Source of the DNA: Limonium bicolor
Lineage: Eukaryota > Streptophyta > Magnoliopsida > Caryophyllales > Plumbaginaceae
Direction of reading: 5' to 3'
Assembly (NCBI GenBank): GCA_023374045.1
Contig: CM041776.1
Coordinates: 119,307,000 to 119,370,999 of the forward strand
Length of the DNA stretch: 64,000 bases
Position numbers and translations under genes: made by a program. Below are positions 33,561 to 44,390 of this stretch, in pieces. The first letter of the stretch is position 1. Every line of letters begins with the position of its first letter. Below the pieces are notes generated by a model. That model searched no databases, had not been told where the DNA came from, and saw only the letters and a list, made by a program, of their open reading frames with translations.

Positions 33561-35090
33561 CAATACTGGGGGCAATCTGAGTTAAGGAATGATAATGTCT
33601 ATTTCTTTTGTTTAAATGTGCAAACAAGTCTCTGAGTGAACGTTTCGCGAGAGTGCCTTGAGCGGTAAAACCAAGAGTGAAAGAGCATGTCATTTTTACA
33701 TGGCTCCAGAGAGATTACATTCAAAGGTAAGGTAAACGGCATGACTCCAACCGAAGGAGATAATTTGTAAATTTACGCTTAAACCTATGAAAAGTAACAA
33801 AGAAAGGATACACAACTATTAGGGATGACGAAGCACCTAGGTACAGCACCACACAGCCAAAAGCTTGTGAACCCTGACATTACACCCTAGGCACCCCCGC
33901 TGAGCTTTTCATACACGACCTCTTTTACAACACTACAAACTCCACAAAACAAGCCAACCAATGATGAATAACCGACCCGGTGACCAAAGGAAGCAAGGAG
34001 CCCGACTTTTGAGCAACAACTTCACAAGTCCAAAGAAGCAAAACCGCAACCAGCATGACGAAGTGATCCACAAATGGTCCCAAAGTGACACAGGATCCAA
34101 ACGAGCTAACATTAAAAACAGCTCTCGAAGTTCAAAACCGGGAAACACAAGAACCCCGAGGGAAAGGAGATTCAAAGAAAGGCAAACTTGAAAAGCCTCA
34201 AAGAAATCCAAAATCGGAAAAAAGAAAGAAGATGCAAGGAACAATTTAAAAGTCCCAAGTTCATAAGCGAAGTCATCACGAAGTAGCCAAACGACTTCAA
34301 GGCAAAGAAGACAAGTCCGAGAGACGGTGCAAGTTGCAGCTTTGGTCACCCTTATAGCTCCACATATCAAACATTCCTCCATTGTCCTGTTGTCATTCAT
34401 CACACCCCATAGCCACGTATAAGCAAAAGACTTCCGACTAGTAGTTGTGTATCAATCACGTGAAAGTAACAGGTTGAACGCGTAAATCTAACAAATGTCA
34501 AATTCAATGGTTGAGAAGTTGTGACCGTAAGTGAGAAACGAGTGCAAACACCAAACACGTCGAGTGTAGGTTAGGAAGCACCACATCAAACATAAGTCTT
34601 AACCCTGTGAGGACGAGACTTGTTCGCACGTTTAATCAAAGAAAATACTGGGGGCAATTGATCGTTCCGATCAATTGCCATGAACTCTAACTCAGATTGT
34701 CCTAAGGAAAAATACTGGGGGCAATTGTTGGTTCCAACAATTGCCATGACAACACCAATTGAAACCTAAAGCTTGAGCACCACCATCCCACCACAGGCAT
34801 AAGCCCTTACATCCACATCAAACACCTCAGGCCCGACCTAAGCCCTACCTCTACATTCAAACATCCTCAGGCCCGACCTAAGCCCTTCCTCCACATTCAA
34901 ACATCCATAGGCCCGTGTCCTAAGCCCTTCCTCCACAACAAATTCCCCTAGGCCCGTCTTAAGCCCTACCTTCACATTCAAACACCCACAGGCCCGTCTT
35001 GAGCGCCACCGTCTCCAGGTTTGACATAAGCCCTAATCCTTCTACATCCATTTAGACCCATCATACATTTTACTCACTTTCACTTGAGCT
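33561..35090 (+). mobile_element. N interior, middle part with polypurine-like hairpins
   Basis: Three copies of ATACTGGGGGCAAT, near 33563, 34647 and 34717. The last two are followed by palindromes CAATTGATCGTTCCGATCAA and CAATTGTTGGTTCCAACAAT. Between 34780 and 35040 a degenerate repeat with AGGCCCG and TAAGCCC occurs. No supported coding region: the frames at 33228-33635 and 33961-34191 look like translated repeats. Confidence 0.65.
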
Positions 35091-35525
35091 ACCCTCTAGG
35101 CTCGTCATAAGACCTAGATCCATTCTTTAGGCTCATAAGACCTAGATCCCTTAGGCTCGTCATAAGACCTAGATCATTCTTTAGGCTCGTCATAAGACCT
35201 AGACCATCCTTTAGGCTCGTCATAAGACCTAGATCCATCCTTTAGGCTCGTCATAAGACCTAGATCATTCTTTAGGCTCGTCATAAGACCTAGACATTCT
35301 TTAGGCTCGTCATAAGACCTAGATCCATTCTTTAGGCTCGTCATAAGACCTAGATCCTCCTTTAGGTCATAAGACTAGAACCATCCTTTAGGCCGTCATA
35401 AGACCTAGTGCATTCCTTAGGCTCGTAGTAAGACCTAGAGTTAACCCTTTAGCTAACCCATTCTCTAAACACATTGCATTCATCTCCTTCATATAGGCTC
35501 GTCATAAGACCTAGCTGCATTACCC
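35091..35525. repeat. Tandem array, about 31-base unit, in N
   Basis: Roughly a dozen copies of TTTAGGCTCGTCATAAGACC followed by TAGATCC or TAGA.CATTC, including some shortened units. The complementary array is present in C at 46640-47110. Confidence 0.93.
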
Positions 35526-35555
35526 AGGCGCGTCACAAGACCTGGCGACAGAAAG

Positions 35556-35843
35556 TTGGCGAGGTATGGCAATAAATCCTCCTTTTGCGATGTCAACTTA
35601 TTTTGGGATCAACGAATGGTGGGCAAAGGCAATAAGTCCCCAGGGTTTTTACCAGGAGTTATCCTGCACACCGGCTTGGGGGGCGATGGCAATAAGTCCA
35701 CATTGGGTCCAGCCAGGAGCATCGACACGGGTTTCGGTCCCCCAGAAGCATCCGAGCATCATCAGCATCATCAGCATCATCAACATCAGCATCAGCATCA
35801 TTTTGCATCATTAGCATTTCAGCATCCAGTTTTCACATCCTAG
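35556..35843 (+). other. 60-base triplication with short open frame
   Basis: Three imperfect 60-base units each containing GGCAATAA.TCC, then an ATCAGC/ATCATC microsatellite at 35755-35812. The unit length keeps two frames open, one giving a 95-residue frame with GNKS repeats and a histidine-rich end. A comparable frame is kept in C at 46314-46607 on the minus strand. It could be a small protein, but a repeat by-product is more likely. Confidence 0.4.
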
Positions 35844-36440
35844 GTAGTCAACGCCTTAGAATAGCTTGACATCATTTTCATCACTTTAGGTAGTCAACGC
35901 CTTAGAATAGCTTGACATCATTTTCACCACTTTAGGTAGTCAGCGCCTTAGAATAGCTCGACAGCATATCATCATTTCAGGCAGTCAACGCCTTAGAATA
36001 GCTTGGCATCATTTTCACCACTTTAGGTAGTCAGCGCCTTAGAATAGCTCGACAGCATATCATCATTTCAGGCAGTCAACGCCTTAGAATAGCTTGGCAT
36101 CATTTTCACCACTTTAGGCAGTCAACGCCTTAGAATAGCTTGACACCATTTTCATCATTTTAGGTAGTCAGCGCCTTAGAATAGCTCGACAATGCTTTGT
36201 ATTTTAGGTAGTCAGCGCCTTAGAATAGCTCGACAATGCTTTGTATTTTAGGTAGTCAGCGCCTTAGAATAGCTCGACAATGCTTTGTAGCTTAGGTAGT
36301 CAGCGCCTTAGAATAGCTCGACAATGCTTTGTAGCTTAGAATAGCTCGACAATGCTTTGTAGCTTAGGTAGTCAGCGCCTTAGAATAGCTCGACAATGCT
36401 TTGTAGCTTTGGTAGTCAGCGCCTCCGAATTGCTGGGCAT
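35835..36440. repeat. Tandem array, 44-62-base units, in N
   Basis: About fourteen copies of TAGGTAGTCAGCGCCTTAGA followed by ATAGCTCGACA and a variable tail (ATGCTTTGTAGC, or CATCATTTTCACCACTT). Matches the C array at 45850-46270 on the other strand. Confidence 0.93.
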
Positions 36441-36545
36441 CGTTAACCCGGTTTCACACAACGTGGAGGATTCTGTGGAGTCCAAAATTTTGGGGCACCA
36501 CTCAAGCATCAACCAGACTTTTCACATTCGTTACAAAGTCCAGTT

Positions 36546-36559
36546 GACGGGGGGCAATC
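36546..36559 (+). promoter_or_regulatory. Polypurine tract of N
   Basis: GACGGGGGGCAATC directly before the 3' LTR start TGTTACCC. C has the complementary tract at 45735-45750. Confidence 0.8.
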
Positions 36560-38301
36560 TGTTACCCAAAATTTTGACCCCCTGGTTAAGGTCTACGAGG
36601 TTGTGAGAGCCATCTCCATCAAACAGTAAGAGACTCCGGCCCGATCGGCGTGTTCCAGGGCCTGAGGAGCAGCTTCGTCATTGTCAGGGCGTTTTCGTAA
36701 TTTTTAAGGCTCTGAGTTCTCCTATAGGCTTTCTCTCTCCTCCAAAGGGTGCCCAAATCAGCTCGAAATGCTTTGATATTTTAACCCATGATAGAGGATG
36801 ACATTTTAAGCATAATGGCGTTGGAATTTTGATTTTTTGAATTTCCAATAATTTTCTAGCAATTTCTGATTGAATCTGACGAGAATTCAATTTAAAAATG
36901 CTCCAGCATTTAAAAATTCGTTTCCACCTCAGAAAATTCATAATCCATTCTTGACATGTGGTTAAAATTTCATAGCAAATTCCTTGGGAAGTTACTCAGT
37001 TAAAATATCGAAAAATCTTACTTTTACTAGATTCTCTTTATCTTTAAGGAAGTCTATATAAGGGGATAGGTTTTTGGATAAAATCAGAACCTCACATGCT
37101 GAAGAACCCTAGAGAGTCAGAAACACGGCCTCCTCTCTCTCTCTCACGTTTTCCAACACCCGCCACCCAAATCATACTGAAAGTCCCCCGAAATCACCAT
37201 CTAAACGTTTTCCAATCCCCAACACCAATAACCATCAAAACCTCACAAAAACACCTCTAAAACGTGAAGAACAGCAAGACACCAACAACCAGAAGCTTGG
37301 GTTGAAATCCTCTCGGTCTGCCATCACGGAGCACTCGACGAGTCCCGTGTGAAGAAACGTTGTAATCCGAAGGTAAAACAGGTAGAAACTCCACTTCCCT
37401 GATTCACCACGGTATTATCTGTCTTGCCTCAAAATTTGGGCTCAAACTAACCTTTCGTAGGCTTCTGTATTGCTGTTTATTTAAGCCTCTGTCAGATAAC
37501 TTGTTGCTAAGTTTCGTGCTTAATTCGAATTCAAATTGAAAACTTTCAATCACTAACGTCTTGTACATCTTTCAGGCTACACACCCGTAAAATTGAGCTC
37601 AAAACCCCTCGGAACCTTCTAAAAACCCCCGTCCGTGGGTGGTCCGTGACCTCGGACCTATGGTCCGGACCTCGGACGCGTTGTCCGAGACCACGGACAC
37701 CCACGGACGGCGGCGTGGATTTTAAAAATTCAAAATTAGGTTTTTCTAATATGTCCGGGCCCACGGACATCCTGTCCGTGGCCCGGACCTTGCAAATTTT
37801 TGTTTTCCTTTAATTTCGACTTTTCTGTATATTTAGGTTAACTGGGGTCCGTGGTCTCGGACGTTTGGTCCGTGGCTACGACGTAAGCAAAATTTGACCT
37901 AATTCTGCCTCCGAAACCCTAGTTTAGGTAGCTTTTAATTTCACTTTAATTCTCTGTCAAAAAATGTTAAAACAAAAAAAACAGAAGCTCGCGCACTTAG
38001 GTTAAACGACTCGTAATAAGCCGTAAATAAACTAAGTAGAGGAAAAACGACCTAGGAAGGGTAATGAAAGTAATTTGAACCCTAATTAAGTCGAATATCA
38101 AGCCCCCGAACCCGAACTCTCCTTTAATTGATCTAGGTTAAAATTAGGTGGCGACTCATAATAGGTTCCGTGAGCTAAGCTGGGTTTTAATAATTATTGT
38201 GATTGACATAGTTATTATCTTAGCTATAAGTGGACCTAAAACCCAATCAGATCCCAATCAATTTATTCAACATAGGATAGGGTTTAAAATCGAGGCTCAC
38301 A
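36560..38301 (+). repeat. 3' LTR of N
   Basis: Matches the 5' LTR along its length. The differences are mostly missing single bases in short homopolymer runs (for example TCAGGGCG against TCAGGGGCG) rather than substitutions. The GC-rich array is at 37628-37880 and the TATA box is near 37053. Confidence 0.95.
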
Positions 38302-38521
38302 CCACCCCTCCCATGTGTTAGAACCTGAGAGGTTGACTTTAGAACCGAATATGAGATCCGTGGAGACTCCTCAGAGAATCTTGGACAGTAAGACTAGGGA
38401 CACTCGCCACAAGTCAGTGCGACTGGTGAAGGTTCTCTGGTCTAACCAGGATGTCGAAGAGGCCACGTGGGAATTAGAGGATAAGATGAGGGCGAAGTAC
38501 CCTTCTTTGTTTACTGACTAG
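38302..38521 (+). CDS. Element A: integrase end and chromodomain
   Basis: Continues the integrase frame interrupted at 29863: counting the CCACC duplication once, KKYMHH reads directly into PSHVLEPE. The chromodomain-like end has PQRILDSKTRD, VRLVKVLW and the plant chromovirus signature VEEATWELEDKM, ending at TAG 38519-38521. Chromodomains of this group guide integration toward particular chromatin. It is separated from the enzyme core by 8.4 kb of N, so this copy cannot produce the fusion. Confidence 0.92.
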
Positions 38522-38533
38522 ATCGTCTGTATA

Positions 38534-38568
38534 GGGTACGGGGCGTACCCCTTTTTAAGGGGGGTAGA
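38534..38568 (+). promoter_or_regulatory. Second polypurine-like tract of A with hairpin
   Basis: Palindrome GGGTACGGGGCGTACCCC (38534-38551), then TTTTTAAGGGGGGTAGAG, nearly the same as the real tract 265 bases downstream. E has the equivalent at 60320-60354. Confidence 0.6.
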
Positions 38569-38795
38569 GCTTCCTCGCTTTTGAGTTAGGAAACAAACTT
38601 GTTGTCGTTTGTTTGGTTGTTTAAGATGTGAAATTGTGTAAGTTGCTACACCTTGGTGTTAAGTTTGAGTCATGTATAATACTTATGTATTGTATTTGAG
38701 ATTGACCTTTGAGTCTTGAGGTGTTTGAATATGAATATAAGATGTGGTGTTAAGATTAAGGGAATTGAGTACCGTGAATGGTTAAGCACATATGT

Positions 38796-38832
38796 GAACT
38801 TTGAGGACAAAGTTCTTTTAAGGGGGGTAGAT
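38796..38832 (+). promoter_or_regulatory. Polypurine tract of A with hairpin
   Basis: GAACTTTG, an AGGA loop and CAAAGTTC form an eight-base stem (38796-38815), followed by TTTTAAGGGGGGTAGAT up to the LTR. E shows the same hairpin and tract at 61541-61574. Confidence 0.85.
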
Positions 38833-41800
38833 TGAAATACCCCAAACTAAGATAAAGTGTTTAAATGATAAACTAAGTTATAAGGAGGCTAAATAATTCC
38901 TAATAAACATTAAGAAACATTTCTAATCAAAGAAAACATAAGGAAACACCAAAAGAGCAGTTTAAGCAAAAACGTGCTCTAAGCTTGGAGAGACTTGGGT
39001 GAGTACCCAAATATTGTTCTAAGACCTTAGTAATATCCTAATGGTCATTTTAAATCAATTACCAAAGAAAACCAAGCTTGAAAACAAGTTAAAACACAAA
39101 ATGTGCTTTAAGGAGTCTTAAAGCACATTTTTGAAAAATTGTCTTGTAAATGAGTTTTGAATGGCTAAATGTCCATCATTACTATTTAATTAACATGTGT
39201 ACTATATAGTATCACATTTGGAAGTCTATATCAATGGGAAATCAAAAATTTCACAACAATGTGCCTTGTTTTGTGAATAGTAATTTAATTAAGCTAGTTT
39301 ATAACATAAGTCAATATAAGTGAGATATTTGGTCAACAAAGACTTAAGTACCCCTTGTTAATTAATGGGGGCCGGTTTTTACAAGGTTAGTCACCACCTT
39401 TATTAGTTATTAAGTAAACAAAGAATTATAAAGCAAAACTACTATTTACTTTATAAGATAAATATCCTACCTTTAATCATCTCTCTCCTCATCTCTTCAT
39501 TCTCTCTTGTTCCCACGGTTTTGAGCTGCTCTCTCCCTTCTCCATTAACGTGAAGAACAACCCATGCTAGCTCCACCTTCCTTTGTACACTACTTACTCA
39601 TTTTAGCTCCAAAACCAAAACAAATTACATATTCCTCTTAGTTAGCTCAAGCTCTCTCTTTCTATCTTTTCAAAACTTTAAGAGCTTTGATTTGGTGCCA
39701 AGCCAAACCACCATTAGAGGAGGAAATTCAAGTTTGGAGACTCCATTGGCTTCTCCATTCTCTTAAGGTAAAGAAAGTGTAAGAAAATCTAGGTTTCCAT
39801 CACTTTTCTTCATAACCGAAAATACATGCTCATGAGGCTTCATTTTAATGCCTTGCTCTAGCTTGTTTTCTACTCTTCAAAGGATTGAGGAGGTCCTTCT
39901 TGCTTCATATCCAAGCTTTTCTTGAGAAACCAAGGTAAAACAATCACCTTAATACCTTAAAGCACATTTTTAACCTAGGGTTTGTTCCTTAGGGTTAATG
40001 TATTATCTAGTACTCATTGGAGTCATTGGATATTGGTTAGAACATTGGCAAGGAGATATATATTGGTGACCGAGATTGAGGAAGGAAAAACCTAAGGAGG
40101 AAAGCTTGTGAGCTTGTGAAAGAACAAGGTAAATTATTTACCTTAAGGTGTTTTATTGTTTAAGGGGATGGGATTTAGTTATGTGATGAGTTTAATGTAG
40201 AGTTTACATTAGAAAAGGGCTATATATGACCTAGGAGAAACAATGATCATGTTTATGAACTTGTGACTAAGGAGCTAATGAGAAAAGAGATAGTTTAAGA
40301 ATATCAAGGTGAATTACAAGAAGCATTTTATTTCAATGGGAGCCTTGTTGTGTGTATTCGCGGGTTAAAGGCAAATATATGTGGAAATTCAGTGGTTAAG
40401 ATTATTGTCATTTAAGGGCCTAAGTGCCAAGCATTTAAGTTTATACACTAAGTAATGATGTGGTGTAGTTTTGGTGTAAATTTTGTGTTAAGGTGTTGTG
40501 ATGAGAATTTGAGTGATATTGGTTGGTTGATGGAGAAAAACCAAGTGTTTGGATGTACTATATACTAGAGAACCCATGGCAAAATTTAAAGGAGAACTTA
40601 AGTGTTTAAGATGTTCTAAGGGGATTTAATGACTAAGGAAGTACTAGGAAGTTCTAGAGGTTGTCTTGATGAAAAAGGGTGAGATTAAGGTATTTTAATG
40701 ACTTATAATGACTTAGGTATCACTATGAAGGATTTAGGAATCAAAAGAGTGTACTTGGGTATTTAGGACTTAGGTAAATGTTGATAAAAGAAGTTAGGGA
40801 ACCTTGGAAAGTTTGATGTGAATGAGCATAAAACTTTTAGATGATTTAGATAGAAACAAGAGTTTAGAATTTAAGAAAGCCTTGGAGAAGTAATAGAGAT
40901 GCAAGTGGTGAATATAGTGTGGTCAAGTTCATAAGGAGGGAACTTTTGGCTAGTAGAAGTGCTAGGTGAAAGGGATGTTGAAATGTAGGAAAGAAATAAG
41001 TGCTAAGTGTTAGTAGTTGTTGTAAGAATTGAGTAAAGGATTGGGATGATCTTTGGAGGTTGTTTTAATGAGCTTGGAGGATGATATAAGGTGGGTTTAA
41101 GGGTCTAAATGATGTTAGAACACATTGGAAGGCTTGAGGAAAAGTTTGGTGAAGATTTGACAATGTTTGGGCGTGTTCTGGTGGCGTTCGACCCAGGGGT
41201 CCGACCCAAGTTTGGGTCGGACAGCCTCTGTTAGACGCCAGGGAAAGGTTCTAGAATGGTCCGACCCAGAGGACTTGGGTCGGACATGGGTCGGACAGGT
41301 ATGTTTTAGAGGGCGGTTAAGTTTCTGTAATGGTCCGACCGAGTTGGTTGGGTCGGACATGGGTCGGACATAGAAGGTTTAGAAGACGGAAAATTTCTGG
41401 AATGGTCCGACCCAGTTGGTTGGGTCGGACGTGGGTCGAACATGTAGAGTTTTTCAAACTCGAAAGTTACTGGAAGGGTCCGACCCAGAGGGTGAGTCGG
41501 ACGACCCTTAACACTTAAAAAAAAAGAAATTTTGGATTCTAAGGATGATAATTGGTAGTAAGGTATACCTATGGTAGGGTGGTAATGATTAGGACCCTAA
41601 GAACTTAAGGGATTAAGTTAAGTTAAGTAAGAACCTTAATGTTTAAAATTAAGTTTAAAAGGTTAAGTGGTAAGGACTTAAGAGGATATTCATTGGGAAT
41701 CTTTAGGGACTAAGTGAGTTAAGTAAGGTGCAAATAACTAATGGCCTAAAAATGAATCAATGTTTTAGGTTTGTGAATTGGAACCCCAGAGAAGGTTAAA

Positions 41801-42991
41801 CAAACGACGATCGACGGTGAACGGTATAATCTTTCTTGTGACCTGCTTGCTAACGAGGTGTCCCTCGGCTTGTGTGCTATCTGTTTAATTGCTATGACTA
41901 AAACAAGATAAAGCGTGCAACCGGTTATATTTGTTCTCGTTGTGTATGTGTTTTCTTTGCACTAACCCACGAGACTTGAGATTGCTACTAACCAAGTTTA
42001 GTACTTACTAAGTTAAGAATAAGAGTTAAGTTTTGGTGATTGTTGGTTAATACCTGTTAAGGTTTAACTAACACATGGTGTTTAAGATTTCTACTAACTG
42101 GAACTTGAGTGAGGAAACCCGGGACTGACTCCGGTCATGCATGCTAAGGAAAGGGGGACGGTATCTGAATCAGATCCGCCCTCCGCTTAAGGACTTGTCT
42201 TCGGACTTGTAGCCTAGGGCCAGTTGTCGGCTCAGCTACGCTGGACTACCGTCTAGGGTAGGTGGCATTAAGATGGTGCGGTGGGATCACCTAAATCCCA
42301 GGTTTGGAATTAAGCTACAACCATTCCCTTCCAGGAACGGTTTGTATACTGAGAATAAGTTGAGGTTAAGATTAAGGTAAGATAAGAAACTGAGGTTAAG
42401 GAATTCAGCACTAAGGAGGGGGTTACTAACCCACTTGATAAAGGAACGCTTGTGTCGTTCATTGTATGTGAACTAAGGATGTTCATCTGTGGATTGTTGT
42501 TTATTGCACTTCATATCATGTTTGTGTATGTAATCAATTTCCACGCTATCGACAATTAGTCGTCGTAGCCCCGTTAGCTTGGGGGCCATGAGAGGGAGTA
42601 CCAGCATTCGTGCTGACCCCCTTTGGGGGCTGTTTTTACACTTGCAGGAAAGAGGCCCATGAGGACGCACCACGAGAGTAGGAGCGGTTAGACCTAGGAT
42701 GGGTTGTTTATTTTGAGTACGGGTTGCGCTTGTGCACCCGTCTGTTTATATTTAAACTGATGTAAGGTTGTGATTATGACTTAGTTACTTGTACTCGGTT
42801 GGTTGGTGGTGTTTTGGATGGTGCTGGTTTGGGCGGTTGTTTATTTTGGATAAGTGTTGTAATTTATAAGGCCGGTATATTCTAACGATCAGACCGTGGC
42901 AAGGTCCAGGTGTTTGTTTTCCCGCTGCGACGAATTCGATTAAGTGTTCAGTTTTGCGATAACCACGATTGGCTTTGGATGGGGTGTTACA
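38833..42991 (+). repeat. 3' LTR of A
   Basis: Starts TGAAATACCCC and ends GGGGTGTTACA. It has the same parts as the 5' LTR: promoter region near 39449, leader segments at 39760-40130, array at 41187-41505, hairpin and acceptor at 42617-42648. Differences from the 5' copy are mostly scattered substitutions. Confidence 0.95.
41187..41505. repeat. GTCCGACCCA/TGGGTCGGAC array in the A 3' LTR
   Basis: Same five inverted pairs as in the 5' LTR. Several differences fall within the CCGAC motifs (for example TTCGACCCA at 41187, GTCCGACCGA at 41334). Confidence 0.9.
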
Positions 42992-43704
42992 AAGCGCTTC
43001 TTATCTTCTCTATGAATTAGAACTGATTTAGGAGGAAACTCACATTTGGAAACGTTTCACTTCTTAGGTAGTTTTGACATATGCTACCCATACCTTCAAG
43101 ACCAAGAACACCTAAACCCGTAGAAGAAGAACGGGCGTATCCATTCGAGAAGTGCCAAGTCATTCAGCCGGGTATGATTCTACTCAAGGAATTTTTGACC
43201 CTCGACAAACAAATCCACATCGTAGATGAGTGTAGAGACTTGGGTAGAGGGTTAGGAGGTTTTTACATTCCAGGGTTCACTAGTGAGTTGAAAATGAGAC
43301 TACATATAATGTGTTTAGGTAGAGATTGGGATCCGCAAACACGGACCTATCAAGAAATTAGGAAACTAGATGGGGTGCGAGTACCTAGGATATCCGAGAG
43401 TTTCAAGACCTTAGTGAAGAAGGTGGTGGAGACCGCACAGCAGCTGGAAGAAGATCCAATACCTGACATCGAAGCCGACGTTTGCATTGTAAACTTCTAC
43501 GAGAAAGAAGGATGATTGGGATTGCACCAAGACCGAGATGAGACAACCGAGTCCATCTCCAAGGGAATCCCAGTAATATCATTTTCCATTGGTGATGATG
43601 CGGAGTTCCTATATGGTGACCAGAGAAGGATGGACTTAGCACACAAGCTAGTCCTGAAGTAAGGGGACGTACTGATTTTCGGTGGAGATTCAAGGTTAGT
43701 ATAC
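42992..43704 (+). pseudogene. Element D: AlkB-like dioxygenase domain
   Basis: Begins with the AAGCG duplication and the 3' end of the D intron (acceptor CACTTCTTAG at 43067). From 43068 the exon has the same phase as in A and opens with the same SF.ICYP residues. A one-base deletion near 43088 then moves the frame to the one starting at ATG 43081. It continues with PGMILLKEFLT and IVNFYEKEG, then TGA at 43513-43515 where A has CGA. Iron ligands His (43525-43527) and Asp (43531-43533) stand in LHQDRDE. ISFSIGDDAEFLYGDQ follows, then TAA at 43660-43662, and GDVLIFGGDSRLVY. Element C is inserted just before the expected third ligand. By eye about half the residues match the A copy, and far more around the active site. 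The rest of D lies beyond the window. Confidence 0.88.
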
Positions 43705-44129
43705 TGTGAGCCTCGATTTTTAAACCCTATCCTCTGTTGATTAAGTTGATTAGGATCTAACCGGGTTTTAGGTCCACTTATAACCTAATATTAATAACTA
43801 TGTCATATAACAAAAATTATTAAAACCTAAGCTAGCTCACTGGAACCTATTATGAGTCACCACCTAATTTTTACCTAGATCAAATTAGGAAAGGAGAGTT
43901 CGGGTTCGGGGGCTAGGTATACAACTTATTTAGGGTTCAATTACATTCATTACCCTTAGAAGTCGTTTTTCCTCTACTTAGTTCAATTACGGCTTATTAC
44001 GAGTCGTTTTAACCTAAGTGCGCGCTTCTGTTTTTTTTTATTTTTTAACGTTTTTTGACAGAAAATAAAAGCGAAAAGTGAAATTACCTAAACTAGGGTT
44101 TCAGAGGCAGAATTAGGTCGAATTTTGAT

Positions 44130-44390
44130 TTTGTCCATGGCCACGGACCTAATGTCCGAACCCACGGACCCCAGTTGACCTAATTACACAAAAAAGTCAA
44201 GTTTAAATAGAAACGAGATTTTGAAAAGTCTGGGGCCACGGACAGGACGTCCGTGGGCCCGGACATGTTTTATAAAACCCTATATTTTGAAAATAAAAAA
44301 TATCCCGCCACCGTCCGGGGGCGTCCGGGACCCCGGATATAGCGTCCGTGGGTGCGGACCGCCCTCGGACGGCGGCGTTTGGGTGTTTCC
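44130..44390. repeat. GTCCG/CGGAC array in the C 3' LTR
   Basis: Pairs such as CCACGGACCTAATGTCCG, GGGCCACGGACAGGACGTCC and CGTCCGTGGGCCCGGAC. Equivalent to the N array at 30958-31215. A partial copy lies at 51486-51680 in the truncated LTR. Confidence 0.85.

Larger units (their letters stand above)
29864..38301 (+). mobile_element. Element N: non-coding LTR retrotransposon nested in A
   Basis: LTRs 29864-31641 and 36560-38301, starting TGTTA.CCC and ending GAGGCTCACA, flanked by the duplication CCACC (29859-29863 and 38302-38306). Primer site GACTGGCGACTCTGCTGGGG and polypurine tract GACGGGGGGCAATC. The interior has no gag or pol, so it is non-autonomous and must borrow proteins. The primer-site type looks like those I associate with Tat/Ogre-type elements, but I could not verify that. 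Element C is a relative. Confidence 0.92.
19882..42991 (+). mobile_element. Element A: Ty3/Gypsy chromovirus with gag introns and an AlkB domain
   Basis: Bounded by LTRs of 4162 and 4159 bases and the AAGCG duplication. The order is LTR, initiator-Met primer site, spliced gag, AlkB-like exon, protease, RT, RNase H, integrase, chromodomain, two polypurine tracts, LTR. Without the nested element N (8438 bases plus a 5-base duplication) it is about 14.7 kb. The chromodomain and the hairpin-plus-AAGGGGGGTAG polypurine tract fit the Tekay/Del group of plant chromoviruses. The LTRs differ by few substitutions by eye, suggesting a fairly recent insertion, although the coding region already carries several stops and shifts. 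Confidence 0.93.

Noticed and set aside
33228..34403. Possible extra ORF of a Tat/Ogre-type element in N
   Set aside because: Frames are short, made of degenerate repeats, and I saw no clearly conserved equivalent in C.
35091..35525. CRISPR-like regular repeat
   Set aside because: Contiguous tandem units without unique spacers, in plant retrotransposon DNA.
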